From positions 1-6,080 of the forward strand of contig JAOZRF010000180.1 of NCBI GenBank assembly GCA_029940245.1: 6,080 bases of DNA. The letters run 5' to 3'. Positions within the stretch are counted from its first letter, which is position 1. Each line of letters opens with the position of its first letter. Below, piece after piece: positions 1 to 5,957 of this stretch. The notes under the pieces are model-generated. The model saw only the letters and a list, made by a program, of their open reading frames with translations. It ran no database searches and was not told where the DNA came from. The position numbers and the translations under genes were made by a program. The DNA comes from Desulfobacula sp. (lineage in GTDB: Bacteria > Desulfobacterota > Desulfobacteria > Desulfobacterales > Desulfobacteraceae).

Positions 1-438
1 GGACATATCCCGGGTGATTTTTGCAATGACTGAAATAATATCCGGTTCTTTTGTTCTGGCTGCAATATCAAGGGCCCGGGCCAAAAGGAAATCTCCTGTC
101 AGCACAACTTTAGAAGCAGACCATTTTGTGTGGGCAGCTCGTTTACCCCTTCTTTGATCTGCCTCATCCACGACGTCATCGTGTAAAAGCGTGGCCGCGT
201 GGAGGTATTCAAAAATAATGGAAAATTCTATTTCAAATTCATTATTGTAACCGCAAGCCCGGGCACTGTGAATCATAAGAAGCGGTCGCAGCCTTTTTCC
301 GCCGCTGAAAAGAAGGTGAGAAGCAATTTGTTTTACCAGGCCTAAATTGGGTTTTAAATGGTGTTCAAGGGCGATCTCAATTTTTTCCAGATCCGTTGCC
401 ACCATTTTAATGATTTTTTGTTTTAACCCCATCGTCAT
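1..438 (-). CDS. ispB: Polyprenyl diphosphate synthase, N-terminal part (C-terminus beyond window)
   Basis: This is a trans-prenyltransferase that lengthens an allylic diphosphate with isopentenyl diphosphate units to make the long side chain of a respiratory quinone; it is a soluble, all-helical enzyme. The first 146 residues are visible. They include GGKRLRP at residues 46-52 (isopentenyl diphosphate binding), the first aspartate-rich motif DDVVD at 87-91 followed by RRGK, and GDFLLARA at 115-122. The second aspartate-rich motif lies past the window edge. Five residues before the first motif is a small residue (A82) rather than Tyr/Phe, which in this family goes with long chain products (octaprenyl or similar) rather than farnesyl or geranylgeranyl. 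The exact chain length cannot be read, so the symbol ispB is by family resemblance. The start at 438 has GGAG seven bases upstream and overlaps the rimO stop codon as ATGA, which implies coupled translation. An in-frame ATG at 432 is less well placed. Confidence 0.93.
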   Translation of the reverse strand, partial: MTMGLKQKIIKMVATDLEKIEIALEHHLKPNLGLVKQIASHLLFSGGKRLRPLLMIHSARACGYNNEFEIEFSIIFEYLHAATLLHDDVVDEADQRRGKRAAHTKWSASKVVLTGDFLLARALDIAARTKEPDIISVIAKITRDMS

Positions 439-1775
439 GCAATTTCTCCGGCAATATCATATTCAAAGGCATCTGTAATTCTTACATCAACAATGGTGCC
501 GATTTCAAGCCCATGGCCATAAATAAATGTGATCCCATCCACTTCCGGGGCCTGGAATTTTGTTCTGCCGAGGTATACGCCTTGTTCAGGATTTTCTTCA
601 ACAAGGACTTCAAAAATGTTGCCCAATAATTTTTTATTCACTGAAGCAGATATCTTTGCCTGGGCCGTCATGATCATGTCATGTCTTTTTTCAGCGATCC
701 CTGCGGGGACGTGGTTTTTTAAAAGATGAGAGTTAAGATCATCAGAGTCTGAATAGGTGAATACACCCAGGTGATCAAACCGGATATCTTTAATAAAGGC
801 CATCAATAGTTCAAAATCGTCTTCTGATTCGTCGGGGAATCCTACAATCACGGTTGTTCTTAAAGCTGCGCCGGGATCTGTTTTTCTTATGGTGTTAAAA
901 AGGGCATAAAGATCTTTCCGGGTATAGGGTCGGCCCATTTTTTTTAGTATGTTTGAAGCGGCGTGCTGGATAGGAACATCATAGTATGAACAGATGTTTG
1001 TATGATTTTTGACCGTTTTTATGATGGGCATGGTCAATGTTTCCGGATGTGTATATAAAAATCGTATCCATGGTTTTGTCTTTGCGTTGTTTTTTTCAAG
1101 GGTTGTGGCGAGGGTTTCAAGAACCTGTTCAAACCCTGTCCCATTCTGAAAACCCTGGCCATAATCCGTGGTATTTTCAGCCGTGAGAATAATCTCTTTA
1201 ACTCCTCTTTTAACAAGGTTTTCAGCTTCTTTACAGATATCATCCAAAGGCCTTGAACGCTGGGTGCCGCGAAGGCGCGGGATAATACAATAGGTGCATT
1301 TTCGGTTGCATCCTTCCGACACTTTGATATAGGCAAAAAAATCCGTGCTCAGTTCTCTTTGTTCCAAAAGATTCTGGAATAGTCTTTTGTCGGGATCAGG
1401 AAAAAAAGTTAAGGGCTTTTTAGCCTCACTCTCTACAGCTTCCACAATAAAATCTATTGCAGCCGTGCCTAAGAATGCATCCACTTCAGGCAGTGTTGAC
1501 GCAAGATTATGATCATCCTTATACCGCTGGGCCAGGCATCCTGTAACAATCAGTCTTTTGCAAAGCCCGTTTTTTTTTAATTCTGCCATTTCCAGAATCA
1601 CATCAACAGCCTCATCCGAGGCGTTTGATATAAATCCACAGGTGTTGACAATAATCACCTGGGCAAGGTGCGGGTCATAGGTTACGCAATGACCCGCACC
1701 CACAAGTTTTCCCAGCATGATTTCACTGTCAACCTGGTTCCTTGAACATCCAAGGGTTTCAAGGAAAATAATCAT
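435..1775 (-). CDS. rimO: Ribosomal protein S12 methylthiotransferase RimO
   Basis: RimO is a radical S-adenosylmethionine enzyme that adds a methylthio group to a conserved aspartate of ribosomal protein S12 in the cytoplasm. The 446-residue product is the usual family length and order. An N-terminal MTTase domain has three cluster-binding cysteines: C10 in [13 protein letters not shown]46 in VNTCGFI and C80 in VTGCLAQRY. The radical SAM motif follows as C156, C160 and C163 in [17 protein letters not shown], and a C-terminal TRAM domain spans about 380-446 and contains QAPEVDG. The NTCGFI..AS.EAVD segment and the PEVDG TRAM signature favour RimO over the related tRNA enzyme MiaB. The usual AQDTT segment reads AENTT (residues 199-203). 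The ATG overlaps the htpG stop as ATGA and the stop overlaps the next gene as ATGA. No strong ribosome binding site is adjacent (a GGGAG lies about 20 bases upstream), so translation probably depends on ribosomes finishing htpG. Confidence 0.95.
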   Translation of the reverse strand: MIIFLETLGCSRNQVDSEIMLGKLVGAGHCVTYDPHLAQVIIVNTCGFISNASDEAVDVILEMAELKKNGLCKRLIVTGCLAQRYKDDHNLASTLPEVDAFLGTAAIDFIVEAVESEAKKPLTFFPDPDKRLFQNLLEQRELSTDFFAYIKVSEGCNRKCTYCIIPRLRGTQRSRPLDDICKEAENLVKRGVKEIILTAENTTDYGQGFQNGTGFEQVLETLATTLEKNNAKTKPWIRFLYTHPETLTMPIIKTVKNHTNICSYYDVPIQHAASNILKKMGRPYTRKDLYALFNTIRKTDPGAALRTTVIVGFPDESEDDFELLMAFIKDIRFDHLGVFTYSDSDDLNSHLLKNHVPAGIAEKRHDMIMTAQAKISASVNKKLLGNIFEVLVEENPEQGVYLGRTKFQAPEVDGITFIYGHGLEIGTIVDVRITDAFEYDIAGEIA

Positions 1776-3694
1776 ATAGACTTGGCCATAAGGTCTCCCA
1801 ATTGTTTGGAAAATCTAGCGGGATTATCCAGTTTGCCACCTTCACTGATGACGGCAATATCAAACAGAAGATCACTATAATCTTTTAAAACAGGGTTGGT
1901 GGTATCTGTCTCAAAAATTTCTTTCATTTTGCCCATAACAGGATGATTCACATTGACTTCCATCACCCTTTTTTGTTCCGGTGTTTTCTGGCCCGAGGCT
2001 TTCATGATTTTTTCCATGTATGCACTCATACCGTAATCATCGCCGGACAGACAGGCGACAGAATCTTTAAGCCGATTGGATACCACGACATCCTTTACCT
2101 TTTTTTCAAGCTTTCCCTTAAGAAATGACAAAAGGGCTGAGTATTCATTTTTCTTTTCATCATCCACTTTTTCAAGATCAAGATCTCCTTTTTCCGCACT
2201 CTTAAGTTTTTTCTCCTTGTACTCGGGCAAAGACTGGGTAACCCATTCATCAATGGGGTCTACCATTAAAATTACTTCATAGTCTTTTGCTTTCAAGGAC
2301 TCAAGCAAAGGAGAGTTCATTAAGGATGTCAGGCTTTCACCCGTCAGATAGTAAATTTCTTTCTGGCCTTCCTTCATGTTTTCAATATACTCATCCAGAG
2401 AGATAACCTTGTCGCCGGATTTGGTGGTCTTGTATCTTAAAAGGGATGCCAGTTTTTCTTTGTTTTCATAATCTGTGGGAATCCCGGCTTTCAGGGCCTG
2501 GCCAAATTCCTTAAAAAACTCTTCGTATTTTTCTTTTTCCATGTTTTCAAGGATGGAAAAAATTTGTTTAACAAGGTTTTTTCTGATATTTCTGACCAGA
2601 CGGTCTTCCTGGAGAATTTCGCGGCTCACATTCAGATTTAAATCAGGTGCATCCACAACCCCCTGAATAAATCCAAGATATTCCGGCAAAAGCTCCTTGC
2701 AGTCATCCATGATAAATACACGCTTGCAATAAAGATGCATTCCATGTTTTTTTTCCGGTCTGAACAGATCAAATGGTGCCTTGGAAGGCAGATACATCAG
2801 GACATCGTATTCCGTTATCCCTTCAAATTTTTTATGGATAATTTCAAGCGGTTTGTCCCAGTTGTGGCTGATATGTTTGTAGAACTCCTCGTGTTCTTCA
2901 CTGGTCACGTCTTCTTTGGCTTTTGACCAGATGGCTTTCATGGAGTTCAGGGTTTCATCTTTTCTGACTTTTCTAAAGGTATCACCAATGGGTTTGCCCT
3001 CTGAATCTTTAATAATTTCATTTTCAGGGATAGGTTCACTTTTTTCAACATTCATGATAACCGGGTAGGTCACAAAATCAGAATGTTTTTTCACAATATG
3101 CTGGATCGTATATTCTTCTGTAAAATCCTGTTCGCCTTCTTCAGGATCTTTCAAATAAAGCGTAATCGTTGTGCCGCGATTGTCTTTTTCAATTTCCTGA
3201 ATCGTGTAAGATCCTTTGCCGTCGGATTCCCAGCTAACTCCTGATGTTTCTCCCGCAGCCTTTGTCTCAAGCCTGATCCTGTCTGCAACAATAAAAGCCG
3301 AGTAAAATCCAACACCAAACTGACCGATCATTTCGGGTGCGAGGACATTTTCTTTTTTGGAATTTTCAAGGGCTTTCATAAATGCGGCTGTTCCTGACTG
3401 GGCAATGGTTCCGATATTGTCATTGACCTCATCCAGGGTCATTCCAATCCCATTATCAGAAATCTGAAAGGTTTTATTTTCAGAATTCAGGGATATGCGG
3501 ATATGATAATCATTGTCATCGCTGAACAGGTCTGGTTTTGTCTGTTCTTCAAATCTTGCCTTGTCAATGGCATCGGAGGCATTTGAAATCAGTTCCCTTA
3601 CAAAAATTTCCCTGTTGGAATATAAAGAATTGATGATCAGGTGCAAGAGCTGCTGCACCTCGGTTTTAAACTTACGTGTTTTTTTGGTTCCCAT
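1772..3694 (-). CDS. htpG: Molecular chaperone HtpG (bacterial Hsp90)
   Basis: HtpG is the cytosolic, homodimeric, ATP-driven Hsp90 chaperone that helps fold client proteins under stress. From the ATG at 3694 the product is 640 residues, close to the family norm (about 624 in E. coli). The N-terminal GHKL ATPase domain shows ELISNASDA at 34-42 (E34 catalytic, N38 Mg/ATP), SDNGIGM at 79-85 with D80 contacting adenine, GQFGVGF at 124-130 and RGTTITLYL at 173-181. A middle domain carries the conserved [10 protein letters not shown] loop, and a C-terminal dimerisation domain follows. The start was chosen because AGGAG (3700-3704) sits five bases before this ATG and because it makes E34 and D80 match E. 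coli numbering exactly. A GTG at 3700 would overlap that AGGAG. It is first in an operon with rimO and the prenyl synthase. A MITE-like repeat begins 28 bases upstream of the start. No CIRCE operator and no convincing sigma32 promoter was found. Confidence 0.97.
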   Translation of the reverse strand: MGTKKTRKFKTEVQQLLHLIINSLYSNREIFVRELISNASDAIDKARFEEQTKPDLFSDDNDYHIRISLNSENKTFQISDNGIGMTLDEVNDNIGTIAQSGTAAFMKALENSKKENVLAPEMIGQFGVGFYSAFIVADRIRLETKAAGETSGVSWESDGKGSYTIQEIEKDNRGTTITLYLKDPEEGEQDFTEEYTIQHIVKKHSDFVTYPVIMNVEKSEPIPENEIIKDSEGKPIGDTFRKVRKDETLNSMKAIWSKAKEDVTSEEHEEFYKHISHNWDKPLEIIHKKFEGITEYDVLMYLPSKAPFDLFRPEKKHGMHLYCKRVFIMDDCKELLPEYLGFIQGVVDAPDLNLNVSREILQEDRLVRNIRKNLVKQIFSILENMEKEKYEEFFKEFGQALKAGIPTDYENKEKLASLLRYKTTKSGDKVISLDEYIENMKEGQKEIYYLTGESLTSLMNSPLLESLKAKDYEVILMVDPIDEWVTQSLPEYKEKKLKSAEKGDLDLEKVDDEKKNEYSALLSFLKGKLEKKVKDVVVSNRLKDSVACLSGDDYGMSAYMEKIMKASGQKTPEQKRVMEVNVNHPVMGKMKEIFETDTTNPVLKDYSDLLFDIAVISEGGKLDNPARFSKQLGDLMAKSI

Positions 3695-3699
3695 GTTCA

Positions 3700-3704
3700 C
3701 TCCT
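3700..3704 (-). promoter_or_regulatory. Ribosome binding site of htpG (decides the start)
   Basis: The minus strand reads AGGAG TGAAC ATG, a strong Shine-Dalgarno with a 5-base spacer to the ATG at 3694. The alternative GTG at 3700-3698 begins with the last G of this same AGGAG and so has no spacer; this rules it out as the main start. Confidence 0.85.
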
Positions 3705-3722
3705 GTTTTCAGTTTTTCTAAT

Positions 3723-3885
3723 TAGTGTTTGAACGAAAACTCACTCATCTACTGCGTTGCTGCAAAATCCTGCCAAATTATAAATCGGGCCTCATGTACA
3801 GTAGTACACTCCGGTTTCAAGATTTCTTGCGCCTTGTATATGGACAATTTCTCGCCCAGACACGGGGCTTTTCGGTCAGGCACTA
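3723..3885. repeat. MITE-like element with terminal inverted repeats and TA ends
   Basis: A 163-bp non-coding element. Its left end (TAGTGTTTGAACGAAAA, 3723-3739) and the reverse complement of its right end (TAGTGCCTGACCGAAAA, 3869-3885) match at 14 of 17 positions. Both ends carry the dinucleotide TA, as expected for elements moved by IS630/Tc1-mariner transposases. In the middle, GTAC-AGTA-GTAC (3796-3807) is a small palindrome whose axis (3801.5) is within 3 bases of the element's own axis (3804). The arms in between are also loosely related as inverted copies, for example TGCGTTGCTGCAAAATCC on the left against GGCGCAAGAAATCTTG from the reversed right arm. The whole element could therefore fold into one long, imperfect hairpin. 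No reading frame in it looks like a protein. It sits in the leader of htpG, 28 bases before the start codon. The transposase family is inferred only from ends and TA. Confidence 0.72.
3777..3782 (-). promoter_or_regulatory. Perfect TATAAT -10 box inside the MITE-like element
   Basis: The minus strand carries TATAAT here, about 83 bases upstream of the htpG ATG and pointing at htpG. No good -35 hexamer is found 16-18 bases upstream (ACTACT or similar), so this is only a possible promoter donated by the repeat. It could equally be chance in an AT-rich patch. Confidence 0.25.
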
Positions 3886-3895
3886 TGTATTCTTA

Positions 3896-3920
3896 ACCAA
3901 TTTTTTATATAATAATTGGT
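3896..3920. repeat. Small inverted repeat ACCAATT...AATTGGT over the candidate -10
   Basis: ACCAATT (3896-3902) and AATTGGT (3914-3920) are perfect 7-bp inverted repeats separated by 11 AT-rich bases. They lie just outside the right end of the MITE-like element and overlap the candidate htpG -10 box. It could be an operator for a dimeric regulator or a chance palindrome in AT-rich DNA. Confidence 0.4.
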
Positions 3921-3939
3921 GCAAAAACCAAAATGTCAA
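3909..3939 (-). promoter_or_regulatory. Candidate sigma70 promoter for the htpG operon
   Basis: On the minus strand a perfect -35 TTGACA (3939-3934) is followed after 19 bases by TATTAT (3914-3909), five of six matches to the -10 consensus. The spacer is two bases longer than ideal. If used, the htpG transcript would have a leader of roughly 200 bases containing the entire MITE-like element. The -10 lies within a small inverted repeat (3896-3920). Confidence 0.4.
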
Positions 3940-3962
3940 GGCATGACAGGGGAATTTCGATT

Positions 3963-3986
3963 ATGGCCAAGGGCTTGCATGGCCAT
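3963..3986. repeat. Hairpin ATGGCCA...TGGCCAT at the end of the transporter remnant
   Basis: A perfect 7-bp inverted repeat (3963-3969 and 3980-3986) with a 10-base loop touches the stop codon of the minus-strand transporter remnant, where a gene's terminator would be expected. On the minus strand no T-run follows (AATCGAAATTC). On the plus strand TATTTT follows, but no plus-strand gene precedes it. It may be a relic of the lost gene's terminator. Confidence 0.35.
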
Positions 3987-4141
3987 TATTTTAAAAATCG
4001 TTTTAACAGCCGCCCGTCAATAAAAATAAGGCCGATGAAAATCAAAGACATGCCGGCAAAGGCATTCCACCCCGGGGTTTCGCCTGGCACCATCATTCCT
4101 AAGAATGATGATAAGAAACCATAGCCTTGCCCCCATAACTT
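3986..4141 (-). pseudogene. C-terminal remnant of an EamA/DMT-type membrane transporter
   Basis: Reading the minus strand in the frame that ends with TAA at 3988-3986 gives about 51 residues that look like the last two membrane helices of a drug/metabolite transporter. KLWGQGYGFLSSFLGMM leads into VPGETPGWNAFAGM and SLIFIGLIFIDGRLL, followed by a basic KRFLK tail. The hydrophobic helix, the short loop with a conserved-looking GE and the Gly-rich final helix ending in basic residues are typical of EamA (DMT superfamily) C-termini. The frame is closed by TGA at 4147-4145. None of the preceding roughly eight helices (about 250 residues) is present upstream, so this is a 5'-truncated relic, not a gene. 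Family assignment is by eye and rests on a short segment. Confidence 0.6.
4091..4110. repeat. Perfect 8-bp stem with 4-base loop inside the transporter remnant
   Basis: CATCATTC-CTAA-GAATGATG is a perfect inverted repeat with an ideal tetraloop spacing. It overlaps codons of the remnant (…SSFLGMM), so it may be coincidental to former coding sequence. Confidence 0.35.
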
Positions 4142-4144
4142 TAT

Positions 4145-4315
4145 TCATGTTTTTTCATTCATTATTTAATTTTTTATCATATTAGAGGGATTCCCTCTGT
4201 TGTTATTGGAAAAAGTATTTTCCTATCCACACATAACCTGATATCAATAATTATTTTCAGTTTATTCTGGGTGATGGCCATGAAAACAGCCATAGGATCG
4301 TAGGACAACACCCGC
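4145..4315. other. Intergenic stretch with no recognisable gene
   Basis: This AT-rich DNA lies between the transporter remnant and the stop of the DUF190-CBS gene. It contains one clear hairpin (4184-4198) and a weak 5-bp one (ATGGC 4274-4278 with GCCAT 4289-4293). A minus-strand open stretch of about 38 codons (MAVFMAITQNKLK…) has no ribosome binding site and no familiar motif, so it is not called a gene. Confidence 0.6.
4184..4198 (-). terminator. Short hairpin downstream of the DUF190-CBS gene, weak terminator candidate
   Basis: AGAGGG-ATT-CCCTCT is a perfect 6-bp GC-rich stem about 120 bases past the DUF190-CBS stop. In the direction of that gene it is followed by AATATGATAAAAAATT rather than a clean T-run, so intrinsic termination would be inefficient. 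No better terminator for the gene is visible. Confidence 0.3.
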
Positions 4316-5602
4316 TTAATCAGGTTTGCCAAAGCCGGTGCGCAGAAGTGAAGCCCGGCTGATCATTCCTTTGAACCGGCCGGTCCCGTCAACAACCGGC
4401 AAGCGTTTGAGTCCCCTGGCAAGCATCAGCCCGATGGCTTCTTCGAGCACCATCTCTTCACGCACCGTGACCAGCTCGGTGGTCATGACCGCAGCAGCAT
4501 TTGTTTCTGAAAGACACAGTTTCAGGTCACCCATCCAGGGATCATCCGGCGTGAAGAAAGATTTTATTTTGGCCAGCATATGCCAGATTCCCGCCTGCTC
4601 CTGTTTAAAAAAGTGCAGCAAATCCCGATCCGAGATCAAACCCAACAGCCTGCCATCGGCATCGACCACGGAAACCCGCTGGATATCGTTTTCGTCAATG
4701 ATTCTTATTACTTCATCAAGGGTGGTTTCGGGAGGGACGGCATGGGCATCCCGCCTCAGGATATCCCCCACATGCTTCAATTGTCCCACTTGGATTTTCT
4801 GGGCACTAAAGGCATTCCAGTCAGGGGCCTTTTTCATAACCGTGCGGAAAATATCCAGCCGAGACAATATGCCGGTAAGAGCTCCGGATTTGTCCACCAC
4901 GGGCAGGCGCTTGACACCTTTGGCCAGCATCAGATCCACGGCCTCTGATAGGGGTCGGTTTTCAGGAATAAGGACGGCCGGTGAGGTCATGACCTCAGCT
5001 GCCTGCTTTGATTTTATCCGTTTCAGCACGGCATTGCGAAGGTTCCGGTCTGATTCCGCCAGCAGGCCCAATCTCAAAGGTAGCCCCCCTTTTCTGATCA
5101 TATCTCCCTGGGTGATCACGCCGATGGGACGGTTTTGCCCGTCCAGCACAGGCAGCCCCGTAAAAACTGATGACAAAAGCTGCCGGGTCGTATTGCTGAG
5201 GCTGGTGGTTTCCCTTACACTTTTGGGCTCAGGAGTCATGACATCCCGCACCATGAGCTGCCGGGGGAAGAAGGCATTGCGTGCCCGGTGGCTGAGAACG
5301 TTCAGATCATGCATAGCGATGATGCCATCGTTGATCATTGTGTTCAGGTTGTCAAGCACACCCTCGGTTTCCACGGCCGGAATAACGATGTAAATACAGA
5401 TCGGCAGGTTCAAGGAAAGAATTTCCAGCCTTCCGGTAGCCACTTCCCCATTTTCAAAACAACCGGCAATCCCTCTGGTGACAATGCACCGTGCGGCTAT
5501 CTTCAGCCCCAGGATATATTGCATGACAGCATCCGCAACCGGTTTGCCCCGGTAGCGTGCCGCTTCACTGGTGAAAATTTCAATCGCTTTATAATTCAAC
5601 AT
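4316..5602 (-). CDS. DUF190 (PII-like) domain protein with four CBS domains
   Basis: A 428-residue soluble protein with no signal peptide or membrane helix. Residues 1-106 form a DUF190 domain (MLNYKAIEIFTSEAARYRG…, ending NVLSHR), a family with a PII-like trimeric fold. Four CBS repeats follow: about 117-171 (RDVMTPEP to GVITQGDMIRK), 202-256 (AEVMTSP to GILSRLDIFR), 277-330 (GDILRRD to GLISDRDLL) and 369-422 (AAVMTTE to GMISRASLL). Pairs of CBS repeats form Bateman modules that usually bind adenosine nucleotides, so a role as an energy-state or nucleotide sensor is inferred; the partner is unknown. CBS2 and CBS4 are strikingly alike (AVDLMLAKGVKRLPVVD against AIGLMLARGLKRLPVVD). The start has GGAGG (5607-5611) four bases upstream and its own promoter, so it is probably a single-gene unit. 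DUF190 genes often sit beside the fluoride channel gene crcB in other genomes, but no such neighbour is seen here. Its G+C is higher than that of the htpG operon. Confidence 0.93.
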   Translation of the reverse strand: MLNYKAIEIFTSEAARYRGKPVADAVMQYILGLKIAARCIVTRGIAGCFENGEVATGRLEILSLNLPICIYIVIPAVETEGVLDNLNTMINDGIIAMHDLNVLSHRARNAFFPRQLMVRDVMTPEPKSVRETTSLSNTTRQLLSSVFTGLPVLDGQNRPIGVITQGDMIRKGGLPLRLGLLAESDRNLRNAVLKRIKSKQAAEVMTSPAVLIPENRPLSEAVDLMLAKGVKRLPVVDKSGALTGILSRLDIFRTVMKKAPDWNAFSAQKIQVGQLKHVGDILRRDAHAVPPETTLDEVIRIIDENDIQRVSVVDADGRLLGLISDRDLLHFFKQEQAGIWHMLAKIKSFFTPDDPWMGDLKLCLSETNAAAVMTTELVTVREEMVLEEAIGLMLARGLKRLPVVDGTGRFKGMISRASLLRTGFGKPD

Positions 5603-5623
5603 GGCTCCTCCAATCTAAAAATG

Positions 5624-5652
5624 AATATAACCCAAACGCACGGTAAATCCAA
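5624..5652 (-). promoter_or_regulatory. Sigma70-type promoter of the DUF190-CBS gene
   Basis: The minus strand has TTGGAT (5652-5647) and TATATT (5629-5624) with an exact 17-base spacer: four of six matches at -35 and five of six at -10. Transcription would begin near 5617, leaving a short leader that contains the GGAGG ribosome binding site (5607-5611) before the ATG at 5602. Confidence 0.6.
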
Positions 5653-5769
5653 TTTAATTATTGTTTCCATTACTTTTTTGCTTAAAAAAACTGCATCTTT
5701 TAAGGATGTTGAAGTGAAATTTCATTCAGGATTATTGATTTTTATGGCCTGTTCCTGGTACAAGATTAT

Positions 5770-5801
5770 TTATTGTAAAAATCAATCACTTATTGTAAAA
5801 A
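5770..5801. repeat. Pair of 12-bp direct repeats TTATTGTAAAAA, 20 bp apart
   Basis: TTATTGTAAAAA occurs exactly at 5770-5781 and 5790-5801, a 20-bp period close to two turns of the helix. It lies about 120 bases upstream of the DUF190-CBS promoter and about 210 bases upstream of the divergent radical SAM gene. Repeated, helically phased sites are typical of cooperative regulator binding, but the regulator is unknown and AT-rich chance repetition is possible. Confidence 0.45.
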
Positions 5802-5806
5802 CAAAC

Positions 5807-5824
5807 AGTCAGGAAAAACTGACT
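5807..5824. repeat. Short hairpin AGTCAG-GAAAAA-CTGACT
   Basis: A perfect 6-bp inverted repeat with a 6-base A-rich loop lies between the direct repeats and the composite repeat. It could be a small terminator-like or operator-like element. No T-run follows on either strand. Confidence 0.4.
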
Positions 5825-5834
5825 ATTACAAGCT

Positions 5835-5853
5835 CAACTTTCGGAGTTGGCAG
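5835..5853 (+). repeat. 19-bp direct repeat, copy 1
   Basis: CAACTTTCGGAGTTGGCAG, identical to the copy at 5939-5957. Each copy can form a tiny hairpin, CAACT-TTCGG-AGTTG. Confidence 0.8.
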
Positions 5854-5860
5854 TTTAAGT

Positions 5861-5933
5861 GGGGTCAGGCTTGCATTATTGCATTTTTGATATAGATTTA
5901 TTGATAAAAACACAATAAAACAAGCCTGACCCC
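5861..5933. repeat. 73-nt REP-like hairpin with a perfect 13-bp stem
   Basis: GGGGTCAGGCTTG (5861-5873) and CAAGCCTGACCCC (5921-5933) are perfect inverted repeats. The stem continues after a 2-by-2 internal loop with TTATTG (5876-5881) against CAATAA (5913-5918), then TTTTT (5884-5888) against AAAAA (5906-5910). On the minus strand the tetranucleotide GTAG lies two bases before the stem, as in REP sequences mobilised by Y1-type RAYT transposases. That link is an inference; no transposase gene is in the window. Confidence 0.72.
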
Positions 5934-5938
5934 GTCTA

Positions 5939-5957
5939 CAACTTTCGGAGTTGGCAG
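5939..5957 (+). repeat. 19-bp direct repeat, copy 2
   Basis: Second exact copy of CAACTTTCGGAGTTGGCAG. Together with CCGAAAGTTG just downstream (5966-5975) it forms a 10-bp inverted repeat, suggesting this copy keeps the original hairpin unit intact. Confidence 0.8.

Noticed and set aside
3698..3700. GTG as the htpG start, giving 642 residues
   Set aside because: The GTG overlaps the AGGAG ribosome binding site and would leave no spacer. The ATG six bases on has a 5-base spacer and gives the standard HtpG numbering (E34, D80).
3777..3826. Possible sigma32 heat-shock promoter (CTTGAAA with CCCGATTTA on the minus strand)
   Set aside because: The two parts are separated by about 25 bases, far beyond the 13-17 usual for sigma32, and the first part belongs to the repeat element.
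3725..3946. Plus-strand 73-codon frame over the MITE-like element
   Set aside because: The frame is made of the inverted-repeat element itself. The translation has no motif, and the DNA structure explains the sequence better.
3933..4124. Plus-strand 63-codon frame
   Set aside because: It is antisense to the better supported minus-strand EamA transporter remnant, whose translation shows two membrane helices.
4175..4278. Minus-strand 38-codon frame starting MAVFMAITQNK
   Set aside because: It has no ribosome binding site, no recognisable motif and is in AT-rich DNA just after a stop codon, so chance openness is likely.
4326..5393. 355-codon plus-strand open frame opposite the DUF190-CBS gene
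   Set aside because: It is the antisense shadow of a gene with clear domain structure. Its Ser/Arg-rich translation has no recognisable motif.
5288..5890. 200-codon plus-strand open frame running from the DUF190-CBS gene into the repeats
   Set aside because: The first half is antisense to the DUF190 domain and the second half runs through AT-rich spacer and repeat DNA. It has no domain and no good ribosome binding site.
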